Source: Ferruginibacter sp. (GTDB taxonomy: Bacteria > Bacteroidota > Bacteroidia > Chitinophagales > Chitinophagaceae). From it: a stretch of 64,000 nucleotides of DNA. The stretch is taken from the NCBI GenBank assembly GCA_030831945.1, contig JAURKC010000012.1, positions 1 to 64,000 on the forward strand, given 5' to 3'. The position numbers and the translations under genes are program-made. The notes beneath the pieces are model-generated. The model ran no database searches. It worked only from the letters and a program-made list of their open reading frames with translations, and was not told the origin of the DNA. Within the stretch, counting starts at the first letter, position 1; every line of letters begins with the position of its first letter. Shown here piece after piece: positions 8,746-18,096 of this stretch.

Positions 8746-8828
8746 TGAATATATAAATAATTAATAGCCTTGAAATTAAGCAGTATTTAGGAAGAAACAA
8801 ATTATCAAATGAAAATTTTTCATAGTGG

Positions 8829-8836
8829 CAAAAATA
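8829..8836 (-). promoter_or_regulatory. Predicted -7 box of the glgA-glgC operon
   Basis: TATTTTTG on the minus strand (TAnnTTTG); predicted leader about 78 nt, no riboswitch-like fold recognised. It lies in the divergent gap shared with the ROK kinase gene. Confidence 0.5.
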
Positions 8837-8975
8837 TTCTACATTGGGCAACTTATATAAACTACTCTTTACTTTCGACTATAAAATAGACTGAAAAACA
8901 AGAGGATAGATTGGATTAAAATCTATAAAAATTTTAAAGTTGTACATACAATAATATTTTTCAATCGATCTGAAT

Positions 8976-9935
8976 ATGCTTAAAAAATACGCAGTAGGAA
9001 TTGACATCGGAGGAACCACCGCAAAGTTTGGAATTGTAGACAGAAATGGAAATATTCTTGAGCAGGATCGAGTACCCAGCAATCAACATGCAATAGTAGA
9101 AGATTTTATAGATGATATGCATGCTAAATTATTGCCGATGATTGACCGAGTTGGCGGGATAGATAATTTTGTTGGAATAGGAATGGGTGCTCCCAACGGC
9201 AATTTTTACACTGGTACGATTGAATATGCTCCTAATTTAAAATGGAAAGGAATTATACCCATTGCTGATTTAATTGAAAAAAAATTCAAATTAACCACTC
9301 GCCTCACCAATGATGCCAATGCAGCTGCAGTTGGAGAAATGATGTATGGTTGTACTAAAGATATCAAGCACTTTATTACGATAACGCTTGGAACAGGCGT
9401 AGGAAGTGGAATTGTTATCGATGGCAAGATTTTATTAGGTTATGATGGGTTTGCTGGTGAACTAGGACATACTATCATTCGACCTGGTGGAAGAATGCAT
9501 AAGTCAACCGGAATGAGAGGAAGCCTTGAATCCTATGCTTCTGCTACCGGTGTAAGAGAAACAGCGATTGAAATGCTAACCGATCATCCAGGTACCGACA
9601 GTTTACTGCGCAACTATCGAATCAATGAACTTACTAGCGAAACGGTATATGATTGTGCCATGCAAGGTGATGATATTGCTAATAAAATTTTCGAATTTAC
9701 AGGTCAAATTTTAGGAGAATCGCTGGCCAATTTTGTCATGTTTTCTTCTCCTGAAGCAATCATTTTATTTGGTGGCCTTACCAAGGCGGGCAATTTGCTG
9801 ATTAACCCTACGCGCAAACATATGGAGGCTAACTTGCTTCCGATTTATCAAAATAAGGTGAAACTACTTTTCAGTGAATTGAAAGAAGCCGATGCAGCTA
9901 TATTAGGGGCAAGCGCATTGGTTTGGAATCTCTAA
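8976..9935 (+). CDS. ROK-family sugar kinase (glucokinase-like)
   Basis: 319 residues. ATP-phosphate site AVGIDIGGTTAKFGIVD (6-22), catalytic Asp113 in TNDANAAAVGE, LGTGVGSGIV (138-147), and GELGH at 161-165. The usual ROK zinc motif CxCGxxGCxE is absent: the equivalent stretch 172-185 is GRMHKSTGMRGSLE with no cysteine. LESYASATG follows as in other ROK kinases. Probably phosphorylates glucose or a related hexose in the cytoplasm. Divergent from glgA-glgC, fitting a role in feeding glucose-6-phosphate to glycogen. Could also act on another hexose or N-acylhexosamine. Confidence 0.88.
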   Translation: MLKKYAVGIDIGGTTAKFGIVDRNGNILEQDRVPSNQHAIVEDFIDDMHAKLLPMIDRVGGIDNFVGIGMGAPNGNFYTGTIEYAPNLKWKGIIPIADLIEKKFKLTTRLTNDANAAAVGEMMYGCTKDIKHFITITLGTGVGSGIVIDGKILLGYDGFAGELGHTIIRPGGRMHKSTGMRGSLESYASATGVRETAIEMLTDHPGTDSLLRNYRINELTSETVYDCAMQGDDIANKIFEFTGQILGESLANFVMFSSPEAIILFGGLTKAGNLLINPTRKHMEANLLPIYQNKVKLLFSELKEADAAILGASALVWNL

Positions 9936-10040
9936 GTAGACTATACCCAATTTAGTTTAGCCGTTTTTTATCGGAAAATATAGTTAAGATAGATATTGTA
10001 ACTAATTGATAATCTATTATTTACTTATAAGTATTTTAAT

Positions 10041-10961
10041 TTAAGCAGTCTTCTCCTCCTGCCATTTTTGTCTTCCCCATCCTGCTATCACATGCTTTTC
10101 ACTATGGTAGGAAGAACGTACTAAAGGTCCACTTTCCACATAGTCAAAGCCCATATTATACCCTATTTCTCTTAGTTCCTTAAACTCATCAGGATGAACA
10201 AAACGTTGGACTTGCAAATGCTTTTTACTAGGCTGAAGGTATTGACCAATCGTAATAACGTCTACACCGCTACTATTTAAATCTTGCATTGTTTGAACAA
10301 CTTCTTCCTTAGATTCTCCTAACCCTAGCATAATACCACTTTTAGTTCGCATTCCCCCTTCTTTCAAAATGCGAAGCGTTTCCATACTTCTCCAGTATTT
10401 AGCCTGTATACGCACCTGCTTAGTTAGTCGTTCTACTGTTTCGATATTATGTGATACTACCTCAGGACTTGCTTCAATAATCCGCTGAATATTTTCCTTT
10501 TCAGCTTTAAAATCAGGGATCAAGGTTTCCAAAGTGGTAGTAGGGTTTAATGATTTGATTGCCTTGATGGTGTTAAACCAGACAATACTTCCTCCATCGA
10601 CTATTTCATCTCTATCTACCGAGGTTACTACCGCATGCTTCACTTTCATTAAATGAATTGCTTCAGCTACCCGTTGAGGTTCGTCCCAATCCACCGGATC
10701 TGGTTTTCCAGTAGCAACGGCACAAAAACCACAACTACGAGTACAAATATTACCCAAAATCATAAAAGTTGCAGTCCCTTCACCCCAGCATTCCCCCATA
10801 TTTGGACAATTACCACTTTCACAAATAGTATGTAATTTATGGGTATCAACCAAATTACGGACTTCCTTATACGAGTCTCCAATAGGTAATTTTACCCTTA
10901 GCCAGTTAGGCTTTTTAACTTTTTGCTCCACCACTCCATCAATTACGGGTAACTCTATCAT
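10041..10961 (-). CDS. lipA: Lipoyl synthase
   Basis: 306 residues. The auxiliary 4Fe-4S cluster cysteines C47, C52 and C58 ([12 protein letters not shown]) and the radical-SAM cluster cysteines C73, C77 and C80 (CTRSCGFC) are all present. C-terminal [13 protein letters not shown] carries the conserved RSSY serine. It inserts two sulfurs into octanoyl-protein to form the lipoyl cofactor of pyruvate and 2-oxoglutarate dehydrogenases; pdhB lies elsewhere in this window. lipB is not adjacent. Start chosen at the ATG at 10961, giving a normal-length N-terminus. Confidence 0.97.
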   Translation of the reverse strand: MIELPVIDGVVEQKVKKPNWLRVKLPIGDSYKEVRNLVDTHKLHTICESGNCPNMGECWGEGTATFMILGNICTRSCGFCAVATGKPDPVDWDEPQRVAEAIHLMKVKHAVVTSVDRDEIVDGGSIVWFNTIKAIKSLNPTTTLETLIPDFKAEKENIQRIIEASPEVVSHNIETVERLTKQVRIQAKYWRSMETLRILKEGGMRTKSGIMLGLGESKEEVVQTMQDLNSSGVDVITIGQYLQPSKKHLQVQRFVHPDEFKELREIGYNMGFDYVESGPLVRSSYHSEKHVIAGWGRQKWQEEKTA

Positions 10962-11091
10962 GCACTAAAAAATTATATTTTTAAAAACACTAAATATTGA
11001 ATTATTCAACAAAATTAATGGTAAGAATTGATATGTAACCAACTTTGTAAAATACTATTGGTCAGAAAAGTAAACCGATTAAAAATTACTA

Positions 11092-11937
11092 TTACTTTCT
11101 TTTCCCAAATAGAATAGCAACATAGACACTGATAAAATATTGACTAGGCTTTGTATAAACTAACATAGGAATTGCCTTAGAATACATCTCCGCCATTACC
11201 CCTACCTCCAGTGCGCTCAGCTGCTCGTTATATTTACCATAATCAAATCTTAAAGAAGCCTTAGTATAAATACCAGGAGTAACCTTTATTTGATTCCAGC
11301 CCTTTGTGAATCCACCTCCTGATACCTGCATAAAACCCAATAAACTAGAATTTGTAAACAATAAACTATCAGCAATATGGGTAGATCGACCTGAACTTGA
11401 ATAAAGTGAACTATCAGAAGATTCATACCGAATGAACTTACGCCCCCCTTTATCCATATCATTTACTTCAAGGTTATAAGGTCTTAATAAGGCTAAAGAG
11501 ACACCTCCACCAATATTTCCGGTAACACTTATTCCATTTCTATTCGTCTTATTACCTAATAAAAACTGCTGTTGCACCCCCAACTTTAAAGGATACAAAT
11601 AATTGATTTTACCAAATACGAAAGGGGAAGAGGGTATATTCACATTGCTTTGCTTCTCTTCCTTTGGATGTTTGCGTTCTGTTAACTCTATTTGAAATAG
11701 CAAGGATTTTTTAACTGATTTTGCTTTTCCCATTTCAAAAAAAGCTCCATATCCATCTGAGGCAAGTTTAATACCAAATGCAGATTGTTGATGATAAGAA
11801 ATCACCCCTTCCTCCTCTTGTTTTACAAGTGCATTGATACGTTGCTTCTTTTCCTTCAATAAATCCTTTTTTGACTTTTGGGCAAAAGAAGGAAAACCGA
11901 TGACAATAATTAAGAAAACAAAAAATAATTTACGCAT
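11092..11937 (-). CDS. Secreted/outer-membrane-like protein, unknown function
   Basis: 281 residues. A clear signal peptide (about 1-19, ending FPSFAQ) is followed by a Lys-rich segment KKDLLKEKKQRINALVKQEEEG and then alternating short beta-like stretches with Gly and aromatic residues, suggesting a small outer-membrane beta-barrel. The protein ends YFISVYVAILFGKRK. I do not recognise a named family. A TATTTTTG -7 box lies in the gap shared with the divergent osmC-like gene. Confidence 0.8.
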   Translation of the reverse strand: MRKLFFVFLIIVIGFPSFAQKSKKDLLKEKKQRINALVKQEEEGVISYHQQSAFGIKLASDGYGAFFEMGKAKSVKKSLLFQIELTERKHPKEEKQSNVNIPSSPFVFGKINYLYPLKLGVQQQFLLGNKTNRNGISVTGNIGGGVSLALLRPYNLEVNDMDKGGRKFIRYESSDSSLYSSSGRSTHIADSLLFTNSSLLGFMQVSGGGFTKGWNQIKVTPGIYTKASLRFDYGKYNEQLSALEVGVMAEMYSKAIPMLVYTKPSQYFISVYVAILFGKRK

Positions 11938-11965
11938 AATAAATTTTTACTTCAGTAAATTTATG

Positions 11966-11973
11966 CAAAAATA
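11966..11973 (-). promoter_or_regulatory. Predicted -7 box of the 11092-11937 gene
   Basis: TATTTTTG on the minus strand; predicted leader about 23 nt. The divergent gap is only 41 bp, so this box overlaps the upstream region of the OsmC gene. Confidence 0.5.
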
Positions 11974-11978
11974 ATACA

Positions 11979-12380
11979 ATGACAGCAACCATTCAATATG
12001 AAGGCGATTTAAGATGCATTGCCCAACATTTACAAAGCGGAACACTCGTTGAGACCGATGCACCCTCAGATAACCGGGGAAAAGGAGAACGATTTTCACC
12101 TACCGACTTAGTTTGCACGGCTCTAGCCACTTGTATGGCCACCACCATGGCAATCAAAGCAAATGATATGCACATTGAATTAAAGGGTTTAACGATTGCC
12201 GTAACTAAAATCATGCAAAGTGACCCTCGCAGAATTTCAAAAATTGATGTTAAAGTTTCATTTCCAAACTCTTTAATACTAGAAGAAAAAGAAAAAATTA
12301 TTTTACAGCGAACTGGTGAAAACTGCCCTGTAGTGAAAAGTCTTCATCCAGACTTAGTCCTGAATATTGACTATAATTAG
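11979..12380 (+). CDS. OsmC family protein
   Basis: 133 residues. Two conserved cysteines sit in the expected places: C52 in LATCMATTMAIKA and C116 in TGENCPVVKSLHPDL. PTDLVCTALATC is the central helix of the OsmC fold. The family covers thiol peroxidases that reduce organic hydroperoxides and YhfA-like proteins of unclear role; this one is closer to the short YhfA-like type. It ends 8 bp from the convergent DUF2851 gene with no terminator between. Confidence 0.9.
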   Translation: MTATIQYEGDLRCIAQHLQSGTLVETDAPSDNRGKGERFSPTDLVCTALATCMATTMAIKANDMHIELKGLTIAVTKIMQSDPRRISKIDVKVSFPNSLILEEKEKIILQRTGENCPVVKSLHPDLVLNIDYN

Positions 12381-12388
12381 TAGGCGGA

Positions 12389-13651
12389 TCAACTCATTGG
12401 TCTTAGTAACTTATTTCCCACCGTACATTCTAAGCAACGCTTTTGATTACAGTAATCATTTTTTAATTGAATGAGCGCCTGAGAATCAAAAGCGTTCTTA
12501 TTTTCAATTCCCAATAGAGCAAAACCATTGGTAATACTATTATGTTCTGCTGAAATTTGCTCCAACCAGAGCATTGCCCGATCCTTGTACTTTATTTCCC
12601 CCATGTGATGACCATAGGCAAAAAGAATTGGAATAATGGTATTGATCAATAAAGAATAAATCATTTGTTTACCTATAATTTTCTCACGAAAAGTTGACAC
12701 CTCATCAAAAATATAATGATAATGCCAATAGTCGTTGGCAGTAACCGACAATAACTTTTTAACCTCTTCTAATAAAATCGTTTCTCTCACAATCGAAAAC
12801 AAATGAACGCTTTGATGAATCAACATAGATAATTGCGCCAGCCGAAGAGAAGGGAAATTAGAAGGGCGCATTCTTAAAAAATAGAGCGGTAGCTGAATGG
12901 GAAATAAATGATACTTTTTCTTTAAAAAAAGATATTCTTTTTTTAAAAGTTGGGGATAATCTTCATCGAAATCTTTGTCTAATAACCCAGCTTGACCAAA
13001 TAACAAGGCTTCTGTTTGATGAATTTGATTTTTATGTTTCGCCAAAATACTAATCGGTAAAGAACGTGCCATTTTTTCAAACGAATCTGAGTTGACCGTA
13101 TATCCAAAGTTTCGAGCTATTAACCACCAAAATGTTTCTTCCCAATGATTATTATTACTATTGAGAAAATTAAGAATAACAGACGTTTTTCTTTGCATTC
13201 TTTCTACTAACAACCTCTCTTTCCATGAAACCCAAAGCATAGGCGTTATGGTTGGAATCATTGTTTCACAAGCGATAAAAGATTTTGCGCTCATTAATTC
13301 ATTGAATTTTTGCAGCAGTATTTTTGAAACCAGACTTTGTAATTCCAGTACTGGAAATTTCTCTTTTAGCTGGATATCATTATTCCAAACAACATGTAAA
13401 ATAATATTGCCATAATTTTTATCGATACTATGGTGATGGTTATTCCAATCAGAAGACAAAACATGCAACTCAATATTACCTGCCCAAAAAGTATTATTGA
13501 CTTTAATTTTAGCATTTAGAAAATCGGGCCCTTGATTGGTATTGATCATTCCAGGATGAACAATAAATAAGGTTTCGCCCTCACCAGTTTTCAACTCTTG
13601 TCTATTATAATATTGAAGCTGCCATATAAATTGCAAGAGCCTTTCGTTCAT
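12389..13651 (-). CDS. DUF2851 family protein
   Basis: 420 residues. The N-terminus MNERLLQFIWQLQYYN, HPGMINTNQGPDFLNAKI, and GNIELHVLSSDWNNHHH are characteristic of DUF2851, a conserved Bacteroidota protein. The C-terminus has CNQKRCLECTVGNKLL, three cysteines that could bind metal. The N-terminal E-H-H pattern is reminiscent of nucleases, but this is speculation. Function unknown. Confidence 0.88.
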   Translation of the reverse strand: MNERLLQFIWQLQYYNRQELKTGEGETLFIVHPGMINTNQGPDFLNAKIKVNNTFWAGNIELHVLSSDWNNHHHSIDKNYGNIILHVVWNNDIQLKEKFPVLELQSLVSKILLQKFNELMSAKSFIACETMIPTITPMLWVSWKERLLVERMQRKTSVILNFLNSNNNHWEETFWWLIARNFGYTVNSDSFEKMARSLPISILAKHKNQIHQTEALLFGQAGLLDKDFDEDYPQLLKKEYLFLKKKYHLFPIQLPLYFLRMRPSNFPSLRLAQLSMLIHQSVHLFSIVRETILLEEVKKLLSVTANDYWHYHYIFDEVSTFREKIIGKQMIYSLLINTIIPILFAYGHHMGEIKYKDRAMLWLEQISAEHNSITNGFALLGIENKNAFDSQALIQLKNDYCNQKRCLECTVGNKLLRPMS

Positions 13652-13851
13652 GAGGGGTTTTTAAACATGCAGATACGAGTAATGAAAATAAATGAATACC
13701 AATTTTTTATCATTCGCTAATTTACAAAAACAATTCTATTATATTACAATTATTAATAATATTATAGAATGCAAGAATGAACCCTTTAGTGTTTCAAATT
13801 TTAAAAAAAGGAGGAAATTAAAAAAAAGGATTGGCTATAAATAAAGTGGAG

Positions 13852-14421
13852 TTATAATTGCTTTAATGCTTGAACTACCCTGCTTACTGGAAGTCCCATC
13901 ACATTGTAAAAGTCGCCTGAAACAGATTGAATACCCACCACGCCAATCCATTCCTGAATGGCATAGGCTCCTGCCTTATCAAAGGGTTGATATTTATCTA
14001 CATAAAAAACAATTTCTTCCTTTGTAAGTTGATGAAAAGAGACTTCTGTAGTGTCTGCAAATGCCACTTCTTTTTCATTCAATAGTATTACCACTCCGGT
14101 AATTACCCTATGTATTTTGCCAGATAGCGCAGACAAAATAGCGATAGCATCTTCGCGGTCAGAAGGTTTACCAATAACGCTATCTTCCAATACTACAATT
14201 GTATCAGCTGCTAAAACAGGAATAGTAAATGAATGATCCTTTTGCACAGTTAAGGCCTTATTTCGGGCAATATGAATAGCCGTATCTTCAAAAGACAATC
14301 CAGCTGGATAGGATTCATCCGTTGATTGAACCACCACGGTAAAAGGCACTTCGGACCATTCTAATAACTGCTTTCTTCTAGGTGACTGTGAAGCTAAAAT
14401 AATTCCCTCAGATTGAATCAT
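13852..14421 (-). CDS. maf: Maf-family nucleoside triphosphate pyrophosphatase
   Basis: 189 residues. ILASQSPRRKQLLEWSEVPF is the Maf signature near the N-terminus; LAADTIVVLEDSVIGKP supplies the catalytic Asp region and GKIHRVITGVVIL the conserved core. Maf proteins hydrolyse non-canonical or methylated NTPs (dTTP/UTP or m7GTP) to the monophosphate and are linked to septum control. The QEWIGVVGIQSVSGDFYNVMGLPV end suits the YhdE-type (dTTP/UTP) subgroup, a moderate inference. Confidence 0.95.
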   Translation of the reverse strand: MIQSEGIILASQSPRRKQLLEWSEVPFTVVVQSTDESYPAGLSFEDTAIHIARNKALTVQKDHSFTIPVLAADTIVVLEDSVIGKPSDREDAIAILSALSGKIHRVITGVVILLNEKEVAFADTTEVSFHQLTKEEIVFYVDKYQPFDKAGAYAIQEWIGVVGIQSVSGDFYNVMGLPVSRVVQALKQL

Positions 14422-14484
14422 AGTACAATTAAAAGATGATTTGTAAATAATTTGAGTAAAAATAATTTACCTAAATAGGTCAGC

Positions 14485-15429
14485 TTATTTCATTAATAAT
14501 ATGGAACATATACCAGTGAACATCACCACTTTAATGAATGTACTGATGGTATGATACTCAGCGGTAGTATGCGCATGATAAAATCTTTTTAGTATCCAAA
14601 CAAGTGGAGAAATTACTAATACCAATGAATACAATGCACTACCCCACCATCCAATTTGAAGAACATACAATTGAAGTATAATCAAAGACCCTATTAACAC
14701 AGTTAGCCAAACTCCAACAAATACTTTAGTGGCAGGAACACCCCACACAATAGGCATTGTTTTACATTGATACTTAGCATCACCCGACATATCCTCTATA
14801 TCTTTTACTACTTCTCGAATTAATGAAATAATAAAAGCAAAACTTGCATACAAAGCGGCGAATTTATAAATTCTAGACAAACCCGTTATGAATCCAGCAG
14901 AGACAATTGTAGAAGTAAACAACAAAGTATTGGTAGCAAAATACAAAACCAGCACTGTCCAGGCAGTTAAGCCTGCAATGATAATATTTCCAGAAAGTAA
15001 TTTCTTTTTAAACCGAGTAGAATAAAACCACAATAATATAGCACATAAAATATTGGCGAAAAATACTACCCAACTTGTCTTAAAGGCTACATATCCACTT
15101 AAAGTGATACCAGCCAATGTAATCAATAGATGAAAAAGAATTGCCCAGTGTCGGCTAATGATTTTTTGAACCACCATCTTAGCAGGTTTATTTACCTGGT
15201 CAATATTGATATCAAAATAATCATTGATAATATAGCCTGCAGCTGCTATTAAAACAGAAGCGATCACTAAAAAATAAAAAAGGCTTGGAGTTAATGCTTT
15301 TTCCTGTAAAAAATAATCGACCGGTAAGGAAGGGATAATAATAAAATAATAAAAAAGGAATTGCGTAAGGGCTATAAAAATAAGATTGGGCCAACGAATT
15401 AATCGAAAAAATGCTAATAATAATTTCAT
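14485..15429 (-). CDS. UbiA-family prenyltransferase
   Basis: 314 residues, with about eight or nine predicted membrane helices. The two Asp-rich motifs of the family are present: NDYFDINIDQVNKP (about 68-81) and REVVKDIEDMSGD (about 206-218). It transfers a polyprenyl group to an aromatic or glycerol-phosphate acceptor in the membrane. Bacteroidota homologues are often labelled geranylgeranylglycerol-phosphate geranylgeranyltransferase, but acceptor and chain length are not proven by sequence. It lies 61 bp downstream of iscX in the same direction... in reading order iscX is on the far side, so a shared transcript is not supported: transcription of this gene leads toward maf, 63 bp away, and the two may be co-transcribed. 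Confidence 0.9.
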   Translation of the reverse strand: MKLLLAFFRLIRWPNLIFIALTQFLFYYFIIIPSLPVDYFLQEKALTPSLFYFLVIASVLIAAAGYIINDYFDINIDQVNKPAKMVVQKIISRHWAILFHLLITLAGITLSGYVAFKTSWVVFFANILCAILLWFYSTRFKKKLLSGNIIIAGLTAWTVLVLYFATNTLLFTSTIVSAGFITGLSRIYKFAALYASFAFIISLIREVVKDIEDMSGDAKYQCKTMPIVWGVPATKVFVGVWLTVLIGSLIILQLYVLQIGWWGSALYSLVLVISPLVWILKRFYHAHTTAEYHTISTFIKVVMFTGICSILLMK

Positions 15430-15490
15430 TGAGAAAATTTATATTTTTTCCTATTCAATATTCTCCTGAGGCCGAAATAGAAACAGAACG

Positions 15491-15727
15491 CTATTTTTGA
15501 TTATCTCTCCATTCATATACCCAAGTACTTTGAATCATTTCAAGATGACCCTCATTACTTTGCTCTGCAGTACCCGAAAAATTGGGAATTTCCATTACCC
15601 ATTTATGTAAATCAGTAAAGCGGATGCGGTATATTTTGCTTTCACCAAAATCATCACCAAAACGATCATACAATTTCATTGCGATATCTTCGTAATCATT
15701 CCAATGAATAGGTGGTTCGAAAGTCAT
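15491..15727 (-). CDS. iscX: IscX/YfhJ family protein
   Basis: 78 residues, close to the family length. WNDYEDIAMKLYDRFGDDF, the strongly conserved RFTDLHKWVMEIPNF, and LEMIQSTWVYEW are diagnostic of IscX. IscX binds IscS and iron and modulates Fe-S cluster assembly. It follows a [2Fe-2S] ferredoxin gene by 90 bp in the same direction, as in the end of proteobacterial isc operons (fdx-iscX); iscSUA and hscAB are not here. It precedes the UbiA gene by 61 bp and may be transcribed with it. Confidence 0.88.
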   Translation of the reverse strand: MTFEPPIHWNDYEDIAMKLYDRFGDDFGESKIYRIRFTDLHKWVMEIPNFSGTAEQSNEGHLEMIQSTWVYEWRDNQK

Positions 15728-15817
15728 AAAAAATATTTTGTAAATAAGCTGATCTAATAATTATTTATTAATGTCTTGCTATTTTATGAAAATGTAATCA
15801 GTTAAAAAATGGATTAC

Positions 15818-16153
15818 TTATTCTCCTAAAAATTGAGTCTGGTCAGGTAAGGTCACCACAATAGTACCAGTTCCTTCTTTCAAAACACATTGACAACCTA
15901 ACCTTGAGTTAATCCTTGGATTAACGCCCCTATCTATAAAATCTTCTTCCCTATCTGTTAAATCTTCCAATAAAACATCTCCTTGTTCTACATATAAATG
16001 ACAGGTACTGCAAGCGCAAACTCCACCGCAGTTATGATGCAATTCTATGTCATTCTTTAATGCTACCTCTAATAAAGATTGACCTTCTTCAATATTCTCA
16101 AGGGTTATAGAAGAACATCCCTTTTGTTCAAAATTATAAGTGATTGTATACAT
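15818..16153 (-). CDS. fdx: Adrenodoxin-type [2Fe-2S] ferredoxin
   Basis: 111 residues. The four cluster ligands fit CX5CX2C...C: C42, C48, C51 and C87 (NCGGVCACSTC and RLGCQC). LHHNCGGVCACSTCHLYVEQG is the Isc-type ferredoxin signature. It carries electrons, most likely for Fe-S cluster assembly given the neighbouring iscX. A TAGGTTTG -7 box lies about 20 bp upstream, probably starting the fdx-iscX transcript. Confidence 0.93.
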   Translation of the reverse strand: MYTITYNFEQKGCSSITLENIEEGQSLLEVALKNDIELHHNCGGVCACSTCHLYVEQGDVLLEDLTDREEDFIDRGVNPRINSRLGCQCVLKEGTGTIVVTLPDQTQFLGE

Positions 16154-16173
16154 ATTTTCTTCAGTTCGAGATG

Positions 16174-16181
16174 CAAACCTA
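16174..16181 (-). promoter_or_regulatory. Predicted -7 box of fdx-iscX
   Basis: TAGGTTTG on the minus strand, full match to TAnnTTTG; short leader of about 15 nt. Confidence 0.5.
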
Positions 16182-16249
16182 CTTCAGAATTACCATTTAA
16201 TAAAAACTTAGTTTAAAGAAAGATTCAAAGGATAGATCAAAATGGATCA

Positions 16250-17017
16250 TCAAACCAATCGGCGATTAATTAAACGCTCTGTAAAACTTAGGTAAACCGA
16301 TTTTAATTCAGGATGATTTGACAATGCTTGGATATGTTTATCCAAAGTAGATTGATCATTTCTAATGGCAGGACCAGTCTGAAGATTAGCCGCAAAATTT
16401 GACCTTAATCTCATTGCCGTTTCTTCAATAATAGGCTGGAGCATTGTAAAGTCTACCCCTTCATTTTTGCAAAATTCATCCGTTAGTTGATATAAATGAT
16501 TGGTAAAATTATTTACTATGACTGCAGCTAGGTGCAAGGAAAGACGCTTTTCATCCCCTACTTTAGACACTATTGAAGAAAAAGTTAAAGCGAATGCTTC
16601 AATAATCGAAACAACGGACTCGTCATTTCCATCAATCAATATTGGAATGGTTGGCTGCTCTCCAACCTGATCTTTTCTTAACGACTGTAAAGGGTATAAC
16701 ACTCCGTACTGAGAAGAAATATTACTGAGTACTTTCATAGAAACAGCGCCAGCAGTATGAACTATCAATTTATCTCCTAAAAAAATACTGTCCTGGATAT
16801 TTTGTAAAGCCTTATCCGTTAAAGCGATTATATAAATATCGGCAGTTGGATCGATTGATTTTAAATTATCCGTGAATGTACATCCCCATTCTTTTCCTAA
16901 CAATTGAGCAGTTTCAATAGATCTACTAAATAATTGAATTATAGTATGACCAGCTGCTGAAATCAATCTTCCAAAAACGGTGGCTACATTACCTGCTCCA
17001 ATAATTACTACTCTCAT
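16250..17017 (-). CDS. Rossmann-like/DUF2520 oxidoreductase-like protein
   Basis: 255 residues from the ATG at 17017; a 14-residue longer frame exists but would overlap the start of the divergent hydrolase gene, and the Rossmann strand should begin the protein (MRVVIIGAGNVATVFGRLI). GAGNVAT is the NAD(P)-binding glycine motif. The C-terminal half (about 125-255) with HLAAVIVNNFTNHLY and TGPAIRNDQSTLDKHI matches DUF2520. The overall look is that of ketopantoate-reductase or pyrroline-carboxylate-reductase-like dehydrogenases; the substrate is unknown. Confidence 0.88.
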   Translation of the reverse strand: MRVVIIGAGNVATVFGRLISAAGHTIIQLFSRSIETAQLLGKEWGCTFTDNLKSIDPTADIYIIALTDKALQNIQDSIFLGDKLIVHTAGAVSMKVLSNISSQYGVLYPLQSLRKDQVGEQPTIPILIDGNDESVVSIIEAFALTFSSIVSKVGDEKRLSLHLAAVIVNNFTNHLYQLTDEFCKNEGVDFTMLQPIIEETAMRLRSNFAANLQTGPAIRNDQSTLDKHIQALSNHPELKSVYLSFTERLINRRLV

Positions 17018-17021
17018 CCTG

Positions 17022-17029
17022 TATCTTTG
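17022..17029 (+). promoter_or_regulatory. Predicted -7 box of the alpha/beta hydrolase, adjacent to ATG
   Basis: TATCTTTG followed by only TAACA before the ATG at 17035; predicts transcription starting at or next to the start codon. Confidence 0.55.
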
Positions 17030-17034
17030 TAACA

Positions 17035-17880
17035 ATGAAATTAAAACAAAAAATAGCAATTGGATATATAAGAGTAAAATTTAAATTACTCACCATCGTT
17101 TCAAAAAGACTAGCAGCTGAGAAAGCATTTGAACTTTTTTGTACTCCGCTTATTCAGACAGAGCCAAGAACTCCAGCCATTTTCACAAATGCAGAAGCCC
17201 TCCAATTTGAACTGAATGGTTTAAAAGTAAACGGATTTAGATGGAATCAAGGTAGTCCTAATAAAATGTTGATTTTACATGGATTTGGCTCTGCAGCGCA
17301 TAACTTTCACGCTTATATCTTACCATTAATTAATAAAGGCTATGAGGTACTAGCCTTTGATGCGCCTGCTCATGGAAACAGTGAAGGAAAAACAATTAAT
17401 GCGGTTCAGTATAGTCAAATGATAGAAAAGGTCATTGACCTATATGGACCTATAAAAGGTTATATAGCCCATTCTTTTGCAGGAATTGCCCTAAGCTTAA
17501 CTATGGAAAAAATTAAACACAGCGAGGATACTCATATTGTGTTAATAGCACCTGCTACAGAAACTTCTACAGCAGTGGATGGGGCTTTTACAATGTTAAA
17601 GATCAAAAATAACTTAGTCAGAAAAGAGTTTGATAAAATCATTTTCGAAAAAAGTGGTTACCCTACAGAATGGTTTTCAATTAAAAGGGCTATGAAAAAT
17701 ATTAAGGCTGCTGTACTTTGGATACATGATGAGTCAGATGACATCACTCCTTTGGCAGATGCACTTAAAGTTAAATCGGAGCAGTTTTCGAATATTCGAT
17801 TTATTATAACCAACGGACTAGGACACAAAAAAATTTACAGGGATAATGATATCAAAAATGAGGTGATTAATTTTTTATAA
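17035..17880 (+). CDS. Alpha/beta hydrolase
   Basis: 281 residues. Oxyanion strand LILHGFGSAAHNFHAYIL, DAPAHGNSEG, the nucleophile elbow GYIAHSFAGIALS (Ser in AHSFAG rather than the usual GxSxG), the acid in WIHDESDDITPL, and the histidine in NGLGHKKIYRD. All triad members are in order. Cytoplasmic, no signal peptide. Substrate cannot be guessed. Divergent from the DUF2520 gene with 17 bp between start codons. Confidence 0.9.
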   Translation: MKLKQKIAIGYIRVKFKLLTIVSKRLAAEKAFELFCTPLIQTEPRTPAIFTNAEALQFELNGLKVNGFRWNQGSPNKMLILHGFGSAAHNFHAYILPLINKGYEVLAFDAPAHGNSEGKTINAVQYSQMIEKVIDLYGPIKGYIAHSFAGIALSLTMEKIKHSEDTHIVLIAPATETSTAVDGAFTMLKIKNNLVRKEFDKIIFEKSGYPTEWFSIKRAMKNIKAAVLWIHDESDDITPLADALKVKSEQFSNIRFIITNGLGHKKIYRDNDIKNEVINFL

Positions 17881-18005
17881 ATAGCGCGCTAAACAGTTGT
17901 TTAAAGAAGATTTATTTTGAATTTTCAATTTTAAAGTAATATTGCACTTCAAATTGAGCCCCATAACAATTGTAAATATTTTATAATATATGGTGTAGAA
18001 ATGTA

Positions 18006-18013
18006 TATTTTTG
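18006..18013 (+). promoter_or_regulatory. Predicted -7 box of topA
   Basis: TATTTTTG in a TATATTTTTG context, about 84 bp before the ATG; no convincing -33 box. Confidence 0.45.
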
Positions 18014-18096
18014 CAATCCCTGGCTGTTCAGAATTTGAATAAATAATTTAACAAACTACTTTCCTTGAGGGAAAAGCACCAAATATACTGTTGATT

